NCBI RefSeq assembly: GCF_003350925.1
Contig: NZ_KZ857178.1
Span: 107,681-171,680 of the forward strand
DNA from: Dyella tabacisoli
GTDB lineage: Bacteria > Pseudomonadota > Gammaproteobacteria > Xanthomonadales > Rhodanobacteraceae
Direction of reading: 5' to 3'
Length of the DNA: 64,000 bases
The notes beneath the pieces are model-generated. The model was not told where the DNA came from, searched no databases, and saw only the letters and a program-made list of their open reading frames with translations. Numbering within the stretch: position 1 is the first letter of the stretch; the number at the start of each line of letters is the position of its first letter. A program made the position numbers and the translations under genes. This document shows positions 18,151 to 26,681 of the stretch, piece after piece.

Positions 18151-19188
18151 ATGAAGGGATGGTTGACCGTGATACTTGGCGTCGCAATAAGCGTCGCCGC
18201 ATCTGGTGCTGAAGCTAATAGTTTTTCGAGCGGCGAACTCTTGTTCGATCAGCCCGGATGGGACTACTCGCCTAGCGCGATGCAAGACCTCGATGGCAAA
18301 GAAAAGGTTTGGTGGTGTGGCAGCAATGACGGGCACGATGTAGTCAAGTACAGGGAGCGCATACCAGGTGGCAGTTGGAGCGCACCGCAGATCGTCCTGC
18401 AATCGAATCGTTTCATTGCCTCACAGCCTCTCTTGGACTGGGAAGGTGTCCATACATGTGATCCAACTGTCGTCCGCGGTAGCTGGAACCTGCAGGGGCA
18501 AAGCTTTGGTTACGCTCTGTATTACACAACGGAGCGGCCGGGCAGCAATGGCATAGACAATCGCATTGGCGTCGCGTTTTCGACGGATGGGATTCACTGG
18601 TCAAAGTATGGCGTACCCGTCATCCATGACGGTGATCCCGGCGCCTACGGTACCGGACAGTCCGTAGCTTGGAGTGCTGATGCTGGAGCCGGAATACGCA
18701 CGGTTTACACCTACACCGATCAAACAGGGGTACCGCTGTACTTCTATCGCGAATCAGTGGACGGCGTTTCCTTTGGACCGCGCCGGGCAATCAGTCAGGC
18801 GGGCCTTACCTTGAACGGCGTGCCGGGCATTTCACATGCGAAGCCTGCGGTGGCTTTTGCCCCACGATCGCAGGATGGCCACTACTATTACTACATGGCG
18901 AGCGTATGCGAAGCCTATACCGATAGCCCTTACGGCCCAGCGTATCCCGAGTGGGGAACGGCGAAAGGCGTGTGTCTATATCGGGCTGAAGGGGACGACG
19001 CTTTCACCGGTACATGGACGCGTGTTTTGGACAGCGCGCATATCAAGCCCGTCGAAGTCGAGCCTGGCTTCCTTACCAATATCTACGGTTACCTCGATCA
19101 ATCGAAGGTCCGCGTTTACTACGGTTGTAGCGGTTCCGGCGATCCCAATACCTGGGAAATCTGTTGGTCAGAGGGTGACTATCCGTAA
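18151..19188 (+). CDS. secreted five-bladed beta-propeller-like protein, function unknown
   Basis: 345 residues with a signal peptide (about 1-22, ending AEA). The mature part reads like a GH43/GH32/GH130-type propeller: repeated W-T and D-P blocks such as VHTCDPTVVRG, GVAFSTDGIHWSKYG, PLYFYRESVDGVSFG, HAKPAVAFAP and RVYYGCSG. I did not find a convincing set of catalytic acids, so glycosidase activity is uncertain. GAGAA lies just before ATG 18151. It faces the PNGase A-like gene across a 258-base divergent region and could belong to the same glycan-related function. Confidence 0.65.
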   Translation: MKGWLTVILGVAISVAASGAEANSFSSGELLFDQPGWDYSPSAMQDLDGKEKVWWCGSNDGHDVVKYRERIPGGSWSAPQIVLQSNRFIASQPLLDWEGVHTCDPTVVRGSWNLQGQSFGYALYYTTERPGSNGIDNRIGVAFSTDGIHWSKYGVPVIHDGDPGAYGTGQSVAWSADAGAGIRTVYTYTDQTGVPLYFYRESVDGVSFGPRRAISQAGLTLNGVPGISHAKPAVAFAPRSQDGHYYYYMASVCEAYTDSPYGPAYPEWGTAKGVCLYRAEGDDAFTGTWTRVLDSAHIKPVEVEPGFLTNIYGYLDQSKVRVYYGCSGSGDPNTWEICWSEGDYP

Positions 19189-19200
19189 TCTGGACTGACA

Positions 19201-19230
19201 GAGCGACGCCCGATTTGGCGGGCGTCGCTC
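19201..19230. terminator. strong hairpin between convergent genes
   Basis: GAGCGACGCCC (19201-19211) and GGGCGTCGCTC (19220-19230) form a perfect eleven-pair stem with an eight-base loop, between the stops of the propeller gene and aroE. No T-run follows on either strand, so it may act as a pause or 3'-end protection site rather than a classic terminator. Confidence 0.6.
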
Positions 19231-19231
19231 C

Positions 19232-20062
19232 TTAGCCGTAAATCTTGCGCAACTCGGCATAGACCGGCTCGGTATCCGGCCGCTTGCCGTGCCATAGCTC
19301 GAACGAATCGGCCGCCGTTTCCACCAGCATGCCCAGACCGTCGAAGGCATAGCGGGCCGATGCCACCCGCGCCCAGGCGAGAAAGCCGGTAGCGGCCACG
19401 CCATAGGAAAGGTCGTAGCAGGTCGCCCGGTTGCCGGCGAGCGCGAAGGGCAGCTCCAGCGATTTGCCCAGCACACCCGCGGAGGTGGCATTGACGATTA
19501 AATCGAAGCTGCCGATGTCAGCCAGGTCTTCCCAATAGCGGGTATGCGCACGCAGCGGATCGCCAATGGCGTCGGCCAGCGCGTCGGCCGCCTCGGGCGA
19601 GCGGTTGACGATAGTCAGCGTGGCGACGCCGGCATCGAGGATGGACCAGGCGACGCCGTGCGCGGCACCGCCAGCACCCAGCAGCAGCGCCGTATGGCCG
19701 CGCAGATCGACCTGATGGCGATCGGTGAGGTCGCGCACCATGCCGGCGCCATCGGTGTTGTGTGCAGACAGCCGTCCATCCGATAGCCGGGTCAGTACAT
19801 TGGCCGTACCGGCACGCGTGGCTGCTTCGCTGCGCTCGTCGGCCAAGGCAAACGCCGCTGTTTTATGCGGCAGGGTGACATTGGCGCCGCGTCCTTCTTC
19901 GGCAAAAAAACGCCGCACCTCGGTGGCGAAGGCCGCCGGGCTGGCGTCGATCGTGCGATAGCCCAGCTCCAAACCGAACTGATGGGCGAAAGCCTGGTGG
20001 ATTCTCGGCGACAGCGAATGGCTGATCGGATGGCCAAACACCGCGAACTGACCTGCATTCAT
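19232..20062 (-). CDS. aroE: shikimate dehydrogenase
   Basis: 276 residues: VFGHPISHSLSPRIHQAF binds shikimate, GANVTLPHKTAAF carries the catalytic lysine, LSAHNTDGAGMVRDL the aspartate partner, and GAGGAAHGVAWSIL is the NADP-binding glycine loop; NATSAG and YDLSYG follow. It reduces 3-dehydroshikimate in aromatic amino acid synthesis. GAAGGA sits seven bases before ATG 20062, so the fifteen extra upstream residues of the open frame were dropped. No other aro gene is adjacent. Confidence 0.95.
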   Translation of the reverse strand: MNAGQFAVFGHPISHSLSPRIHQAFAHQFGLELGYRTIDASPAAFATEVRRFFAEEGRGANVTLPHKTAAFALADERSEAATRAGTANVLTRLSDGRLSAHNTDGAGMVRDLTDRHQVDLRGHTALLLGAGGAAHGVAWSILDAGVATLTIVNRSPEAADALADAIGDPLRAHTRYWEDLADIGSFDLIVNATSAGVLGKSLELPFALAGNRATCYDLSYGVAATGFLAWARVASARYAFDGLGMLVETAADSFELWHGKRPDTEPVYAELRKIYG

Positions 20063-20195
20063 GGGCGTTCCTTCAATGGCATAGATTCCAGGTGGGACAG
20101 CGCCCAACCCCGACAGACCACCATTCTAAGCACAGTCGCAGGCTTTGAGATCAGTCACCGGCAAGCTGGCCTCACTCGAACGGACTGGACCCGCC

Positions 20196-20450
20196 ATGCG
20201 CCCGCAAGTCATTGACTCGTTTCGCCACCAGCGCCTGCTCGGCATCGCCCTGCTTTGGCTGATGATCGGTGCCGCCTTGCTGCTCACCACGATCGTGCCG
20301 GCGTATACCGAGCTATTCGGCTGGACCCCGGCGTTCTGGTTGCTTGGCGCACCGCTGGCCTTATTGCTGGCGCTTGAACCCGGCGCGCCACTGCAACTTT
20401 TGCTTGCACTGCGGCGCCGGCGCCCGGTACGGCGTGTGGTCTGGCACTGA
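20196..20450 (+). CDS. small two-helix membrane protein, function unknown
   Basis: 84 residues. Two hydrophobic helices (about 15-36 and 44-66) are joined by a short loop and followed by a very basic tail (LRRRRPVRRVVWH). A strong ribosome binding site is not evident at ATG 20196. It is divergent from aroE and convergent with the rimK-like gene. The membrane pattern makes it a likely real protein, but no family is recognised. Confidence 0.55.
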   Translation: MRPQVIDSFRHQRLLGIALLWLMIGAALLLTTIVPAYTELFGWTPAFWLLGAPLALLLALEPGAPLQLLLALRRRRPVRRVVWH

Positions 20451-20478
20451 TTTCAACCTCATCCGCTTGGCAGTGGAG

Positions 20479-20499
20479 GTGCGGCTGGAAAGGCCGCAC
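20479..20499. repeat. seven-pair hairpin downstream of the small membrane protein gene
   Basis: GTGCGGC (20479-20485) and GCCGCAC (20493-20499) enclose a seven-base loop, 28 bases after the stop. There is no T-run. The remaining 120 bases before the rimK-like stop show nothing I can assign. Confidence 0.3.
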
Positions 20500-20620
20500 T
20501 GGGGCTCGGTACGCCGGCTTGGGATGGCTGGGCACGGTAGTGGCAGAGCAGCGCGAAGGATTGCGCTTAGTGTTTCGGCAGTGCATGGATGCGCTGCCGG
20601 AACGACCCCGCCTTATCCGC

Positions 20621-22105
20621 TCAGCGCGTGTTACCCGATCGCTTGTGCTCCATCCGCCGCAGAAACTCTTGCATGATGCGCAGGTACAGATCGTCACCCA
20701 GACACTCGTCTTCCACGCCGGCGTCGATCGATGGATTGTCATTCACTTCGATCACCACCGCCCGATCGCCGACTTGCTTCAGATCCACGCCATACAGGCC
20801 ATCGCCAATCGGCGCGGTGGCTTTCAGCGCCAGCTTCACCACCTCGGCAGGCGCGTTGCGCACAAGAACCGTTTCGGAGTCACCCGACTTCGCCGCGCCC
20901 TTGGCGCCATGGTTGTAGATCTGCCAATGCCCGCGCGACATATAGTACTTACAGGCGTACAGCGGCTCGTGATTCAACACGCCGATGCGCCAGTCGAATT
21001 CGGTGTAGACGAACTCCTGCACCAGCAATAAGGCGCTGTGCTGGAACAGCTCGCCGGCGGCCTTTTCCAACTCTTGCTCGCTCTCTACCTTGACCACGCC
21101 ACGGGAGAACGAGCCGTCGGGAATCTTCAGCACAAGCGGAAAACCGAGCTTGGCGACGACGTCTTTCAGACCCTTGGCGTTATCGCGGTAGAGGATCTCG
21201 GTGTTCGGCACCGCCAGCTTGCGCGACACCATCAGGTCGTTGAGGAAGATCTTGTTGGTGCAGCGCAGGATCGAACTCGGATCATCGATGACCACCATAT
21301 TCTCCTTCTCCGCGCGATGCGCGAAGCGGTAGGTGTGGTTATCGCTGGCCGTGGTTTCACGGATGAACAAGCCGTCGTATTCGGCCAGTCGCTGGTAATC
21401 GTTCTTGCCGATCGTATCGACTTCGATGCCCAGCTCCTTGCCGGCGGCAACGAACGATTTGAGCGCCTTCTTGTTCGACGGCGGCATCGCCTCGGCCGGA
21501 TCGACCAGCATGGCGATGTCGTAACGGTAGCGCTTGCGCGCGCGCGGCTTGCGCCAGAGCTTTTTGGAGAAACGGTCCAACTCGACGGCAAAGGCGTCTT
21601 CTTGCGCGTCATCGAGCGTATGCAAGCCCACCGGCTTGATCGAGCTGACCTGCCATACCCGGTCGCGTTCGAACTCGATCCGCATCAACGGGCAGGGGAA
21701 GGTTTCGAACACCTGCCGGGCCAGATCCTGCAAGGCAGGCTGGGCGGTTTCGCCGAAATACACCAGGACGCCGAAGTCGGTGGTATCGCGACCGCCGGCC
21801 GGCAGAAAGTTGGTCAACTTCTGGTTGAGGTCCTCGATATCCAGGCCGTACAGCGAGCGGCGGCGCAAATCGTTCACCGTGCGTACCGAGGGCATGACCC
21901 GATGCCCACGGGCCTCCGCCAGCAAGGACACGTAATATCCGGTGCCCAGATACTTGTAGCTGCGGCACAGGTTGATGACATGAGTGCGCTCATCGTCATT
22001 GACGACCGGCTCGCGCAGGTAGTCCATGGCACTGACCACGTCCACGGACGGGTAGTAAGAGCCCCAATCGGAGGCTTTCTCGACAACGATGACCAGACGG
22101 GTCAT
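20621..22105 (-). CDS. RimK family ATP-grasp ligase with N-terminal extension
   Basis: 494 residues. The N-terminal 190 or so residues (MTRLVIVVEKASDWGSYYPS ... YKYLGTGYYVSLLAEARGH) are the RimK-like partner domain. The C-terminal half is an ATP-grasp domain: SILRCTNKIFLNDLMVSRKLAVPNT, the LVLKIPDGSFSRGV lysine loop, LLVQEFVYTEFDWRIGVL and the metal site VVIEVNDNPSIDAGVED. RimK enzymes add amino acids such as glutamate to protein or peptide tails; the substrate here is unknown. This longer family commonly neighbours a GNAT acetyltransferase, which is what is found divergently at 22377. Confidence 0.88.
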   Translation of the reverse strand: MTRLVIVVEKASDWGSYYPSVDVVSAMDYLREPVVNDDERTHVINLCRSYKYLGTGYYVSLLAEARGHRVMPSVRTVNDLRRRSLYGLDIEDLNQKLTNFLPAGGRDTTDFGVLVYFGETAQPALQDLARQVFETFPCPLMRIEFERDRVWQVSSIKPVGLHTLDDAQEDAFAVELDRFSKKLWRKPRARKRYRYDIAMLVDPAEAMPPSNKKALKSFVAAGKELGIEVDTIGKNDYQRLAEYDGLFIRETTASDNHTYRFAHRAEKENMVVIDDPSSILRCTNKIFLNDLMVSRKLAVPNTEILYRDNAKGLKDVVAKLGFPLVLKIPDGSFSRGVVKVESEQELEKAAGELFQHSALLLVQEFVYTEFDWRIGVLNHEPLYACKYYMSRGHWQIYNHGAKGAAKSGDSETVLVRNAPAEVVKLALKATAPIGDGLYGVDLKQVGDRAVVIEVNDNPSIDAGVEDECLGDDLYLRIMQEFLRRMEHKRSGNTR

Positions 22106-22376
22106 GACACCTCAGGTGATGTTGCTACCGCTGATATTCCTGCCGTCGTCCGCCATTTGGCGGCGCAGCGCTTGGCCTCACAAGGCGCGCAGTTTGGCAC
22201 ATGGCCTGCGCCATACAAGGGATAGCACTGAAGCGGGAGTGAATACCCACGCCTGGCGTGACCATCGGCGATTGCCGTGAGGGGACACCAGGGCTAGAGT
22301 GCCGCGCGTACAAGCTCACACCACCCTCTCTTTTCTTAGCTCACCGGCGTACTGCACGCCGCCCTGGAATCCCTTG

Positions 22377-22850
22377 ATGAGTCCAACGCCCGCGACCGCC
22401 GCCGTGCGTGTGCGCCGTGCCGAACTTTCCGATCTCGACGATCTGGTCGCGCTGGAAGAGGCCACTTTTGACAGCGACCGGATGAGCCGCACGCAATATC
22501 GCCGCCATCTCGACAGCGACACCGCACGGGTGCTAGTGGCCAGCGCCAACCGCCGCCGCTTTCTCGGTACGGCCGTGGTGCTGTTTCGCAAAGGCAGCAG
22601 TGTGGCGCGGCTGTACTCCATCGCCAGCAAGCCCGAAGCACGCGGCAAGGGCGTGGGCTCGGCGCTGATCGAGGCCGCCGAAGCGGCGGCTCGCCAACAC
22701 CGCTGCCGCACGCTGCGGCTGGAAGTCCGCACCGAAAACCACAACGCGGTCCGCCTATACGAGCGATTGGGTTACCACCGCATCGGCCACCACGAGCATT
22801 ACTACCAGGACGGGTCGCATGCCTGGCGGTATGAGAAGGCGTTGGCTTGA
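22377..22850 (+). CDS. GNAT family N-acetyltransferase
   Basis: 157 residues starting MSPTPATAAVRVRRAELSDLDDLVALEE. The acetyl-CoA loop is clear: VARLYSIASKPEARGKGVGSALIEAAEAAA, then LRLEVRTENHNAVRLYERLGYHRIG. In many proteobacteria the partner of this RimK type is a GNAT fused to a C39-like peptidase; here only the acetyltransferase part is present, since the protein ends YEKALA. ATG 22377 is where the domain begins; an upstream GTG at 22299 seems too far. The acceptor is unknown. Confidence 0.85.
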   Translation: MSPTPATAAVRVRRAELSDLDDLVALEEATFDSDRMSRTQYRRHLDSDTARVLVASANRRRFLGTAVVLFRKGSSVARLYSIASKPEARGKGVGSALIEAAEAAARQHRCRTLRLEVRTENHNAVRLYERLGYHRIGHHEHYYQDGSHAWRYEKALA

Positions 22851-22887
22851 GTCGACCGGAGCGCGGTTGCAGGGGTGGGAAACGCCG

Positions 22888-23568
22888 TCATTCGCCCAGC
22901 GGTTGCGCCAACCGCCGCTCGGTGGCCTCATCCGGCTTGGCCACCAGGGTGCCGTCGCGCATCACATGGAGGCTGTAGTGGCCCTGATCGACCAGCGGGA
23001 GAAAGACCCCGTTGTCATTGACGGCATCCACGGTAGGCAGCCATTGCGGATACTCCCGCTGCAGACCCTGCACATCGAGGGCATCCGCGTCGGTGAGGCT
23101 GACCGGGGCGGCAGCCGCTTGCGCAAGATCGTCGTAACGGCCAACCACTCGCTCCAGTCGGTACAGCGGCGGCAGGCTGGCGAACACGCCTGGCTGCCAG
23201 CGCAGCAGCACGGCCTCCATGCGCAAGGCGTCGCCCGATAGCTGAAGCTGCCGCGTGCTGCCGTCAGACCCATGCAGGGTAAGCGCCCAGCGCTGCGGCG
23301 ACAGGATCCGGGCGTTGATCTCGGCCACTGGCGTCTGTTCGTTGAGCACGTGGTAGCCGCGCAAGCTCGCGCCGGCAACGGCCAATAACACCGTCAGCAC
23401 GATGGTGACCAAGAGCAAAGCGAACCCGGCGACGCTGACCCAGCGCGGCTGTGTCTGCATGCGTTCACGCAATGCCACCAGTTGCACCACCGTGAGCAAT
23501 AGCATGCCCGCGGTGAGCAGCCACAGCATCGTTGTCGGCAAACGCAGCAGGGCGGTCCAGTCCATCAT
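22888..23568 (-). CDS. conserved membrane protein, function unknown
   Basis: 226 residues. Two transmembrane helices (about 8-30 and 44-66) precede a soluble domain of about 150 residues that probably faces the periplasm (NARILSPQRWALTLHGSDGSTRQLQLSG, LPPLYRLERVVGRYDDL). Two adjacent ATG codons (23568, 23565) are possible starts. It converges on the GNAT gene. I do not recognise a family. Confidence 0.68.
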   Translation of the reverse strand: MMDWTALLRLPTTMLWLLTAGMLLLTVVQLVALRERMQTQPRWVSVAGFALLLVTIVLTVLLAVAGASLRGYHVLNEQTPVAEINARILSPQRWALTLHGSDGSTRQLQLSGDALRMEAVLLRWQPGVFASLPPLYRLERVVGRYDDLAQAAAAPVSLTDADALDVQGLQREYPQWLPTVDAVNDNGVFLPLVDQGHYSLHVMRDGTLVAKPDEATERRLAQPLGE

Positions 23569-23665
23569 TCAACACTCTCTTCATCGATGCGGCCCCATCA
23601 TTGATGTGAGGCGTAGCCACACATGATAGCGAGACGTCTCGCCACGAGCCTGTCAAGGTCTTCAC

Positions 23666-23748
23666 GGGGAACGGGGAACGGGGAACGGGGAACGGGGAAC
23701 GGGGAACGGGGAACGGGGAACGGGGAACGGGGAACGGGGAACGGGGAA
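23666..23748. repeat. GGGGAAC heptad tandem array (11 copies plus a partial)
   Basis: Eleven exact GGGGAAC units occupy 23666-23742, followed by GGGGAA. Twelve G4 tracts at three-base spacing make this a potential G-quadruplex on the plus strand. A degenerate inverted set of GTTCCC/ATTCCCC units lies at 23837-23869, with an A-rich stretch between. A short copy occurs at 36731-36750 before mnmE. The reading frames running through it are low-complexity by-products. Confidence 0.95.
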
Positions 23749-23836
23749 AAGCCTAAAAAGCAGAAGCAAAAAAGCAAGCGCAAAACAAACAAAGATCAAA
23801 AAGAACGCGGCGTCTTAACCGCCACTCATACTTCAC

Positions 23837-23869
23837 GTTCCCTGTTTCCCATTCCCCGTTCCCCGCTCC
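23837..23869. repeat. degenerate inverted heptads (GTTCCCC-type)
   Basis: Four to five imperfect units (GTTCCCT, GTTTCCC, ATTCCCC, GTTCCCC) in inverse orientation to the array at 23666, 45 bases before lptM. TTCACG occurs at the outer edge of both arrays, as if the whole 200 bases were one element. Confidence 0.7.
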
Positions 23870-23914
23870 TGACCCCGGTCTATACTGCGGTAGCCTTCGT
23901 AGGAAACCTCTCTC

Positions 23915-24091
23915 ATGCGTCGATCGCTTCTGCTGTTTTCACTCTGTCTTGTTTTGCTCACTTTGGCCGGCTGCGGCAACAAGGGGCCGTTGGTATTGCC
24001 GCCGCCCAAACCCACCCCAGTAGTCGCCCAGCCGACCGCACCAGCGGCGGCTAGCAGCACCGCGCCGGCAGCCAGCGCCGAACGGCACTGA
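23915..24091 (+). CDS. lptM: small outer-membrane lipoprotein LptM (YifL)
   Basis: 58 residues: MRRSLLLFSLCLVLLTLAGCGNKGPLVLPPPKPTP-type sequence, with lipobox LAGC and the highly conserved CGNKGPL start of the mature lipoprotein. In E. coli, YifL/LptM sits directly upstream of dapF and helps the LptD/LptE translocon mature; both position and motif match here. The tail is alanine/proline-rich. AGGAAAC lies just before ATG 23915. Fourteen bases separate it from dapF. Confidence 0.87.
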   Translation: MRRSLLLFSLCLVLLTLAGCGNKGPLVLPPPKPTPVVAQPTAPAAASSTAPAASAERH

Positions 24092-24105
24092 CCACGGTCG
24101 GGTTT

Positions 24106-24930
24106 ATGAGCCTACGTTTCTCCAAAATGCACGGCATCGGCAATGACTTTGTCGTGCTGGACTGTCGGCAACAGCGCTTCGCCCTGAGTGAAGCGCAGAT
24201 TCGCGCGATCGCGGATCGCCGTACCGGCGTCGGTTTCGATCAACTATTGAGCGTTGAACCGGCGCGTGACCCGTCTTGCGCCTTTTATTACGGCATTTGG
24301 AATGCCGATGGCTCAGCAACGGGGCAGTGCGGTAATGGGGTGCGCTGCGTAGCGGCATGGCTGCACCGCGCCGGCGCACTGGCCATCGGCGACACCGTAC
24401 GGCTGGAAAGCCCCTCGGGACCGGTGGCTGTAAAGCTGCTGGCGGCCGACCGCGTTGCGGTAGATATGGGCGAACCGGACTTTGCCCCGGCTGCGTCCGG
24501 CTTTGACGGCAGCGATCATAGGCTGGGCCTCGGCTCCGACAGGGTCGAAATCGGCGTGGTCTCGATGGGCAACCCCCATGCCGTGGTCCATCTGGCCGAT
24601 GTGGCCGACCCATCGGTACCTGCCTGGGGCCCGGCGTTGACCAGCCATCCGCGCTTCGCCCATGGCGTCAATGCCGGTTTCGTGCAGAAACTGACGCACG
24701 ATCATCTGCGACTGAAGGTGCATGAGCGCGGTAGCGGCTGGACCCTGGCCTGCGGCACCGGCGCTTGCGCGGCGATGGCGGTATTGCGCCAGCGCGGCGA
24801 AGTGGGCCAGAGCGTGCAAGTGGACCTGCCAGGCGGTACTTTGCAAATCGACTGGACCGGTCCGGGCCACCCCTTGTGGATGACCGGCCCGGCCGCCTTC
24901 GTGTATGAAGGCGAATGGCTCAATCATTGA
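24106..24930 (+). CDS. dapF: diaminopimelate epimerase
   Basis: 274 residues. MSLRFSKMHGIGNDFVVLD is the family start, with catalytic cysteines in GQCGNGVRCVAAW and GWTLACGTGACAAMAVL, and MGNPHAVV between them. It converts LL- to meso-diaminopimelate for lysine and peptidoglycan. Length equals E. coli DapF (274). It lies in the lptM-dapF-DUF484-xerC series, 66 bases before the DUF484 gene. Confidence 0.97.
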   Translation: MSLRFSKMHGIGNDFVVLDCRQQRFALSEAQIRAIADRRTGVGFDQLLSVEPARDPSCAFYYGIWNADGSATGQCGNGVRCVAAWLHRAGALAIGDTVRLESPSGPVAVKLLAADRVAVDMGEPDFAPAASGFDGSDHRLGLGSDRVEIGVVSMGNPHAVVHLADVADPSVPAWGPALTSHPRFAHGVNAGFVQKLTHDHLRLKVHERGSGWTLACGTGACAAMAVLRQRGEVGQSVQVDLPGGTLQIDWTGPGHPLWMTGPAAFVYEGEWLNH

Positions 24931-24996
24931 TGCGCAGCCGCTGGCATCGCACACTCCGACCAGGCGGCGTACCGCCACTGCCGAGGTAATCAGCGC

Positions 24997-25683
24997 ATGA
25001 CCAACACCGCACTCGACATCACACTGCAACCTCACGACGTCGCCGCCTATCTGCGGCGCCATCCAGAGTTTCTGGGCGATTACCCCGAGCTGGCTGCGCT
25101 ACTCATCATGCCGCGCGTACAGGGTCCGGTCGCTTCGCTGGCGACTTATCAATTACAAAACCTGCGCGAGAAAAACGCCGAATTAGAGCGCCGGCTGAGC
25201 GAACTGACGACCATCGCAGCCGAAAACGAACAACTGATGCAGCGCGTACACGATCTCAACGTGGCAGCCCTGCGTGCCAATACGCCGGCTGCCGCGGCGC
25301 GCGAAGTCATCACCAAGCTCGGCGAGGATTTCCACACCGACCACGTGCGCTTGCTGCTGTTCGGCCAGACTTTGCTGCTGCCGCCGACCGATTGGCTGGT
25401 GCAGGAGCCCGCCGGCCGCGCCGCGCTGCCCGAGTTCGCCGATTTTCTGGCGCATCATGAGCCGATAGCCGGCCGGCTATCGGCAGAACGCCTGCACCGC
25501 TTATTTGGCGAGCACGCGCACGACATCCGCTCCGCTGCCGTGGTGCCCCTGGGCGAACTGGGCCTGCTGGCGATCGGCAGCCGCGATCCAGACCATTTCC
25601 AGCCCGGCATGGGCACCTTGTTTCTGAAAATGATCGCCGCCACGGTTACTGCGGCGCTGGCCCGCGCACAGGGCAGCACCTAG
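24997..25683 (+). CDS. DUF484 family protein
   Basis: 228 residues. LQPHDVAAYLRRHPEFLGDYPELAALL is the DUF484 start, followed by a coiled coil (about 50-95, LREKNAELERRLSELTTIAAENEQLM) and a GAF-like domain to the C-terminus (LAIGSRDPDHFQPGMGTLFLKMIA). The gene is a standard neighbour of dapF and xerC in gammaproteobacteria; its biochemical role is unknown. The TAG stop is two bases before the GTG start of xerC. Confidence 0.93.
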   Translation: MTNTALDITLQPHDVAAYLRRHPEFLGDYPELAALLIMPRVQGPVASLATYQLQNLREKNAELERRLSELTTIAAENEQLMQRVHDLNVAALRANTPAAAAREVITKLGEDFHTDHVRLLLFGQTLLLPPTDWLVQEPAGRAALPEFADFLAHHEPIAGRLSAERLHRLFGEHAHDIRSAAVVPLGELGLLAIGSRDPDHFQPGMGTLFLKMIAATVTAALARAQGST

Positions 25684-25685
25684 AC

Positions 25686-26567
25686 GTGGACCCGCACAGC
25701 CAGGTCGAGGCATGGCTGACCCGCCTGGCGGGTGAACGCAAGGCCTCACCGCACACCATCGACGGTTATCGCCGCGACTTGACCAAGCTGTTGCGCTACA
25801 TGGAAACACAGCAGCTTGGCGCTTTCGATGTACTCGATTCAAACCGCATGCGCAGCTTCGTCGCTGCGGAGCATCGCGCCGGCCTATCGCCAAAAAGCCT
25901 GCAGCGCCTGCTTTCGTCCTGCCGCAGCCTGTTTCGCCAACTCAGCCGCGAAGGCTTGTTGAACCATGACCCCGTAGCGGGCGTACGTGGCCCGAAAGTG
26001 CACCGCAAACTACCGCAGGTGCTCGACGTGGACGAAGCCACCGTGCTGGTCGAGGCCGATAGCGGTGCGCTCACCGTGCGCGATCGCGCCATGCTGGAGC
26101 TGTTTTATTCCTCCGGCCTGCGTTTGTCTGAACTGATCGGCCTGCGTTGGCTCGACCTGGATCTGGATGGCGGCGAAGTGCGCGTGCTCGGCAAAGGCAA
26201 CAAAACCCGCATCGTGCCGGTCGGCCGCCAAGCCATAACCGCCTTGCGGGCGTTAGGCGAGGCCGAGGGCAGGGCCGCCGAATCTCCCGTATTCCGCGGC
26301 CGTGGCGGCGCCCCGATCAGCCCGCGCACCGTACAAGCGCGCCTGAAAACCCTGGCGCTGAAGCAGGGTTTTGCCAAGCGCGTGCACCCCCATCTGCTAC
26401 GCCACACCTTCGCCAGCCACATACTCGAATCCTCCGGCGACCTGCGCGCCGTGCAGGAGTTGCTCGGCCATGCCGATATTGCAACCACCCAGATCTACAC
26501 CCATTTGGATTTTCAGCACTTGGCCAAGGTTTACGACGCCGCCCATCCACGGGCGCGTAAACGCTAA
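25686..26567 (+). CDS. xerC: tyrosine recombinase XerC
   Basis: 293 residues from GTG 25686. An N-terminal SAM-like core-binding domain (about 5-90) precedes the catalytic domain: Arg in SSGLRLSELIGLRW, Lys in GKGNKTRIVPVG, HLLRHTFASH with the H-x-x-R pair, LGHADIATTQIYTHLDF containing the Tyr nucleophile. With XerD it resolves chromosome dimers at dif. The place behind DUF484 and dapF argues for XerC rather than XerD. Confidence 0.95.
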   Translation: MDPHSQVEAWLTRLAGERKASPHTIDGYRRDLTKLLRYMETQQLGAFDVLDSNRMRSFVAAEHRAGLSPKSLQRLLSSCRSLFRQLSREGLLNHDPVAGVRGPKVHRKLPQVLDVDEATVLVEADSGALTVRDRAMLELFYSSGLRLSELIGLRWLDLDLDGGEVRVLGKGNKTRIVPVGRQAITALRALGEAEGRAAESPVFRGRGGAPISPRTVQARLKTLALKQGFAKRVHPHLLRHTFASHILESSGDLRAVQELLGHADIATTQIYTHLDFQHLAKVYDAAHPRARKR

Positions 26568-26681
26568 GCAGAAGCACCCCAAGCGGGAGCGTGTTGCTGC
26601 CGCGGCCTATTTGAACGCTGCATATTGAAGGCCGCTTTCACCGGCCCCACCTCTCTCGTTCAAGACTTTGCGGAGCCCCTC

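Noticed and set aside
21038-22225. 395-codon plus-strand frame opposite the RimK-like gene
   Set aside because: Antisense shadow of a protein with a full ATP-grasp domain.
23598-24054. Open reading frames on both strands through the GGGGAAC array
   Set aside because: They encode only the repeated G-N-G-E-R-G-T or P-F-P-V-P-R-S units and end inside or next to lptM; no start signal or family resemblance.
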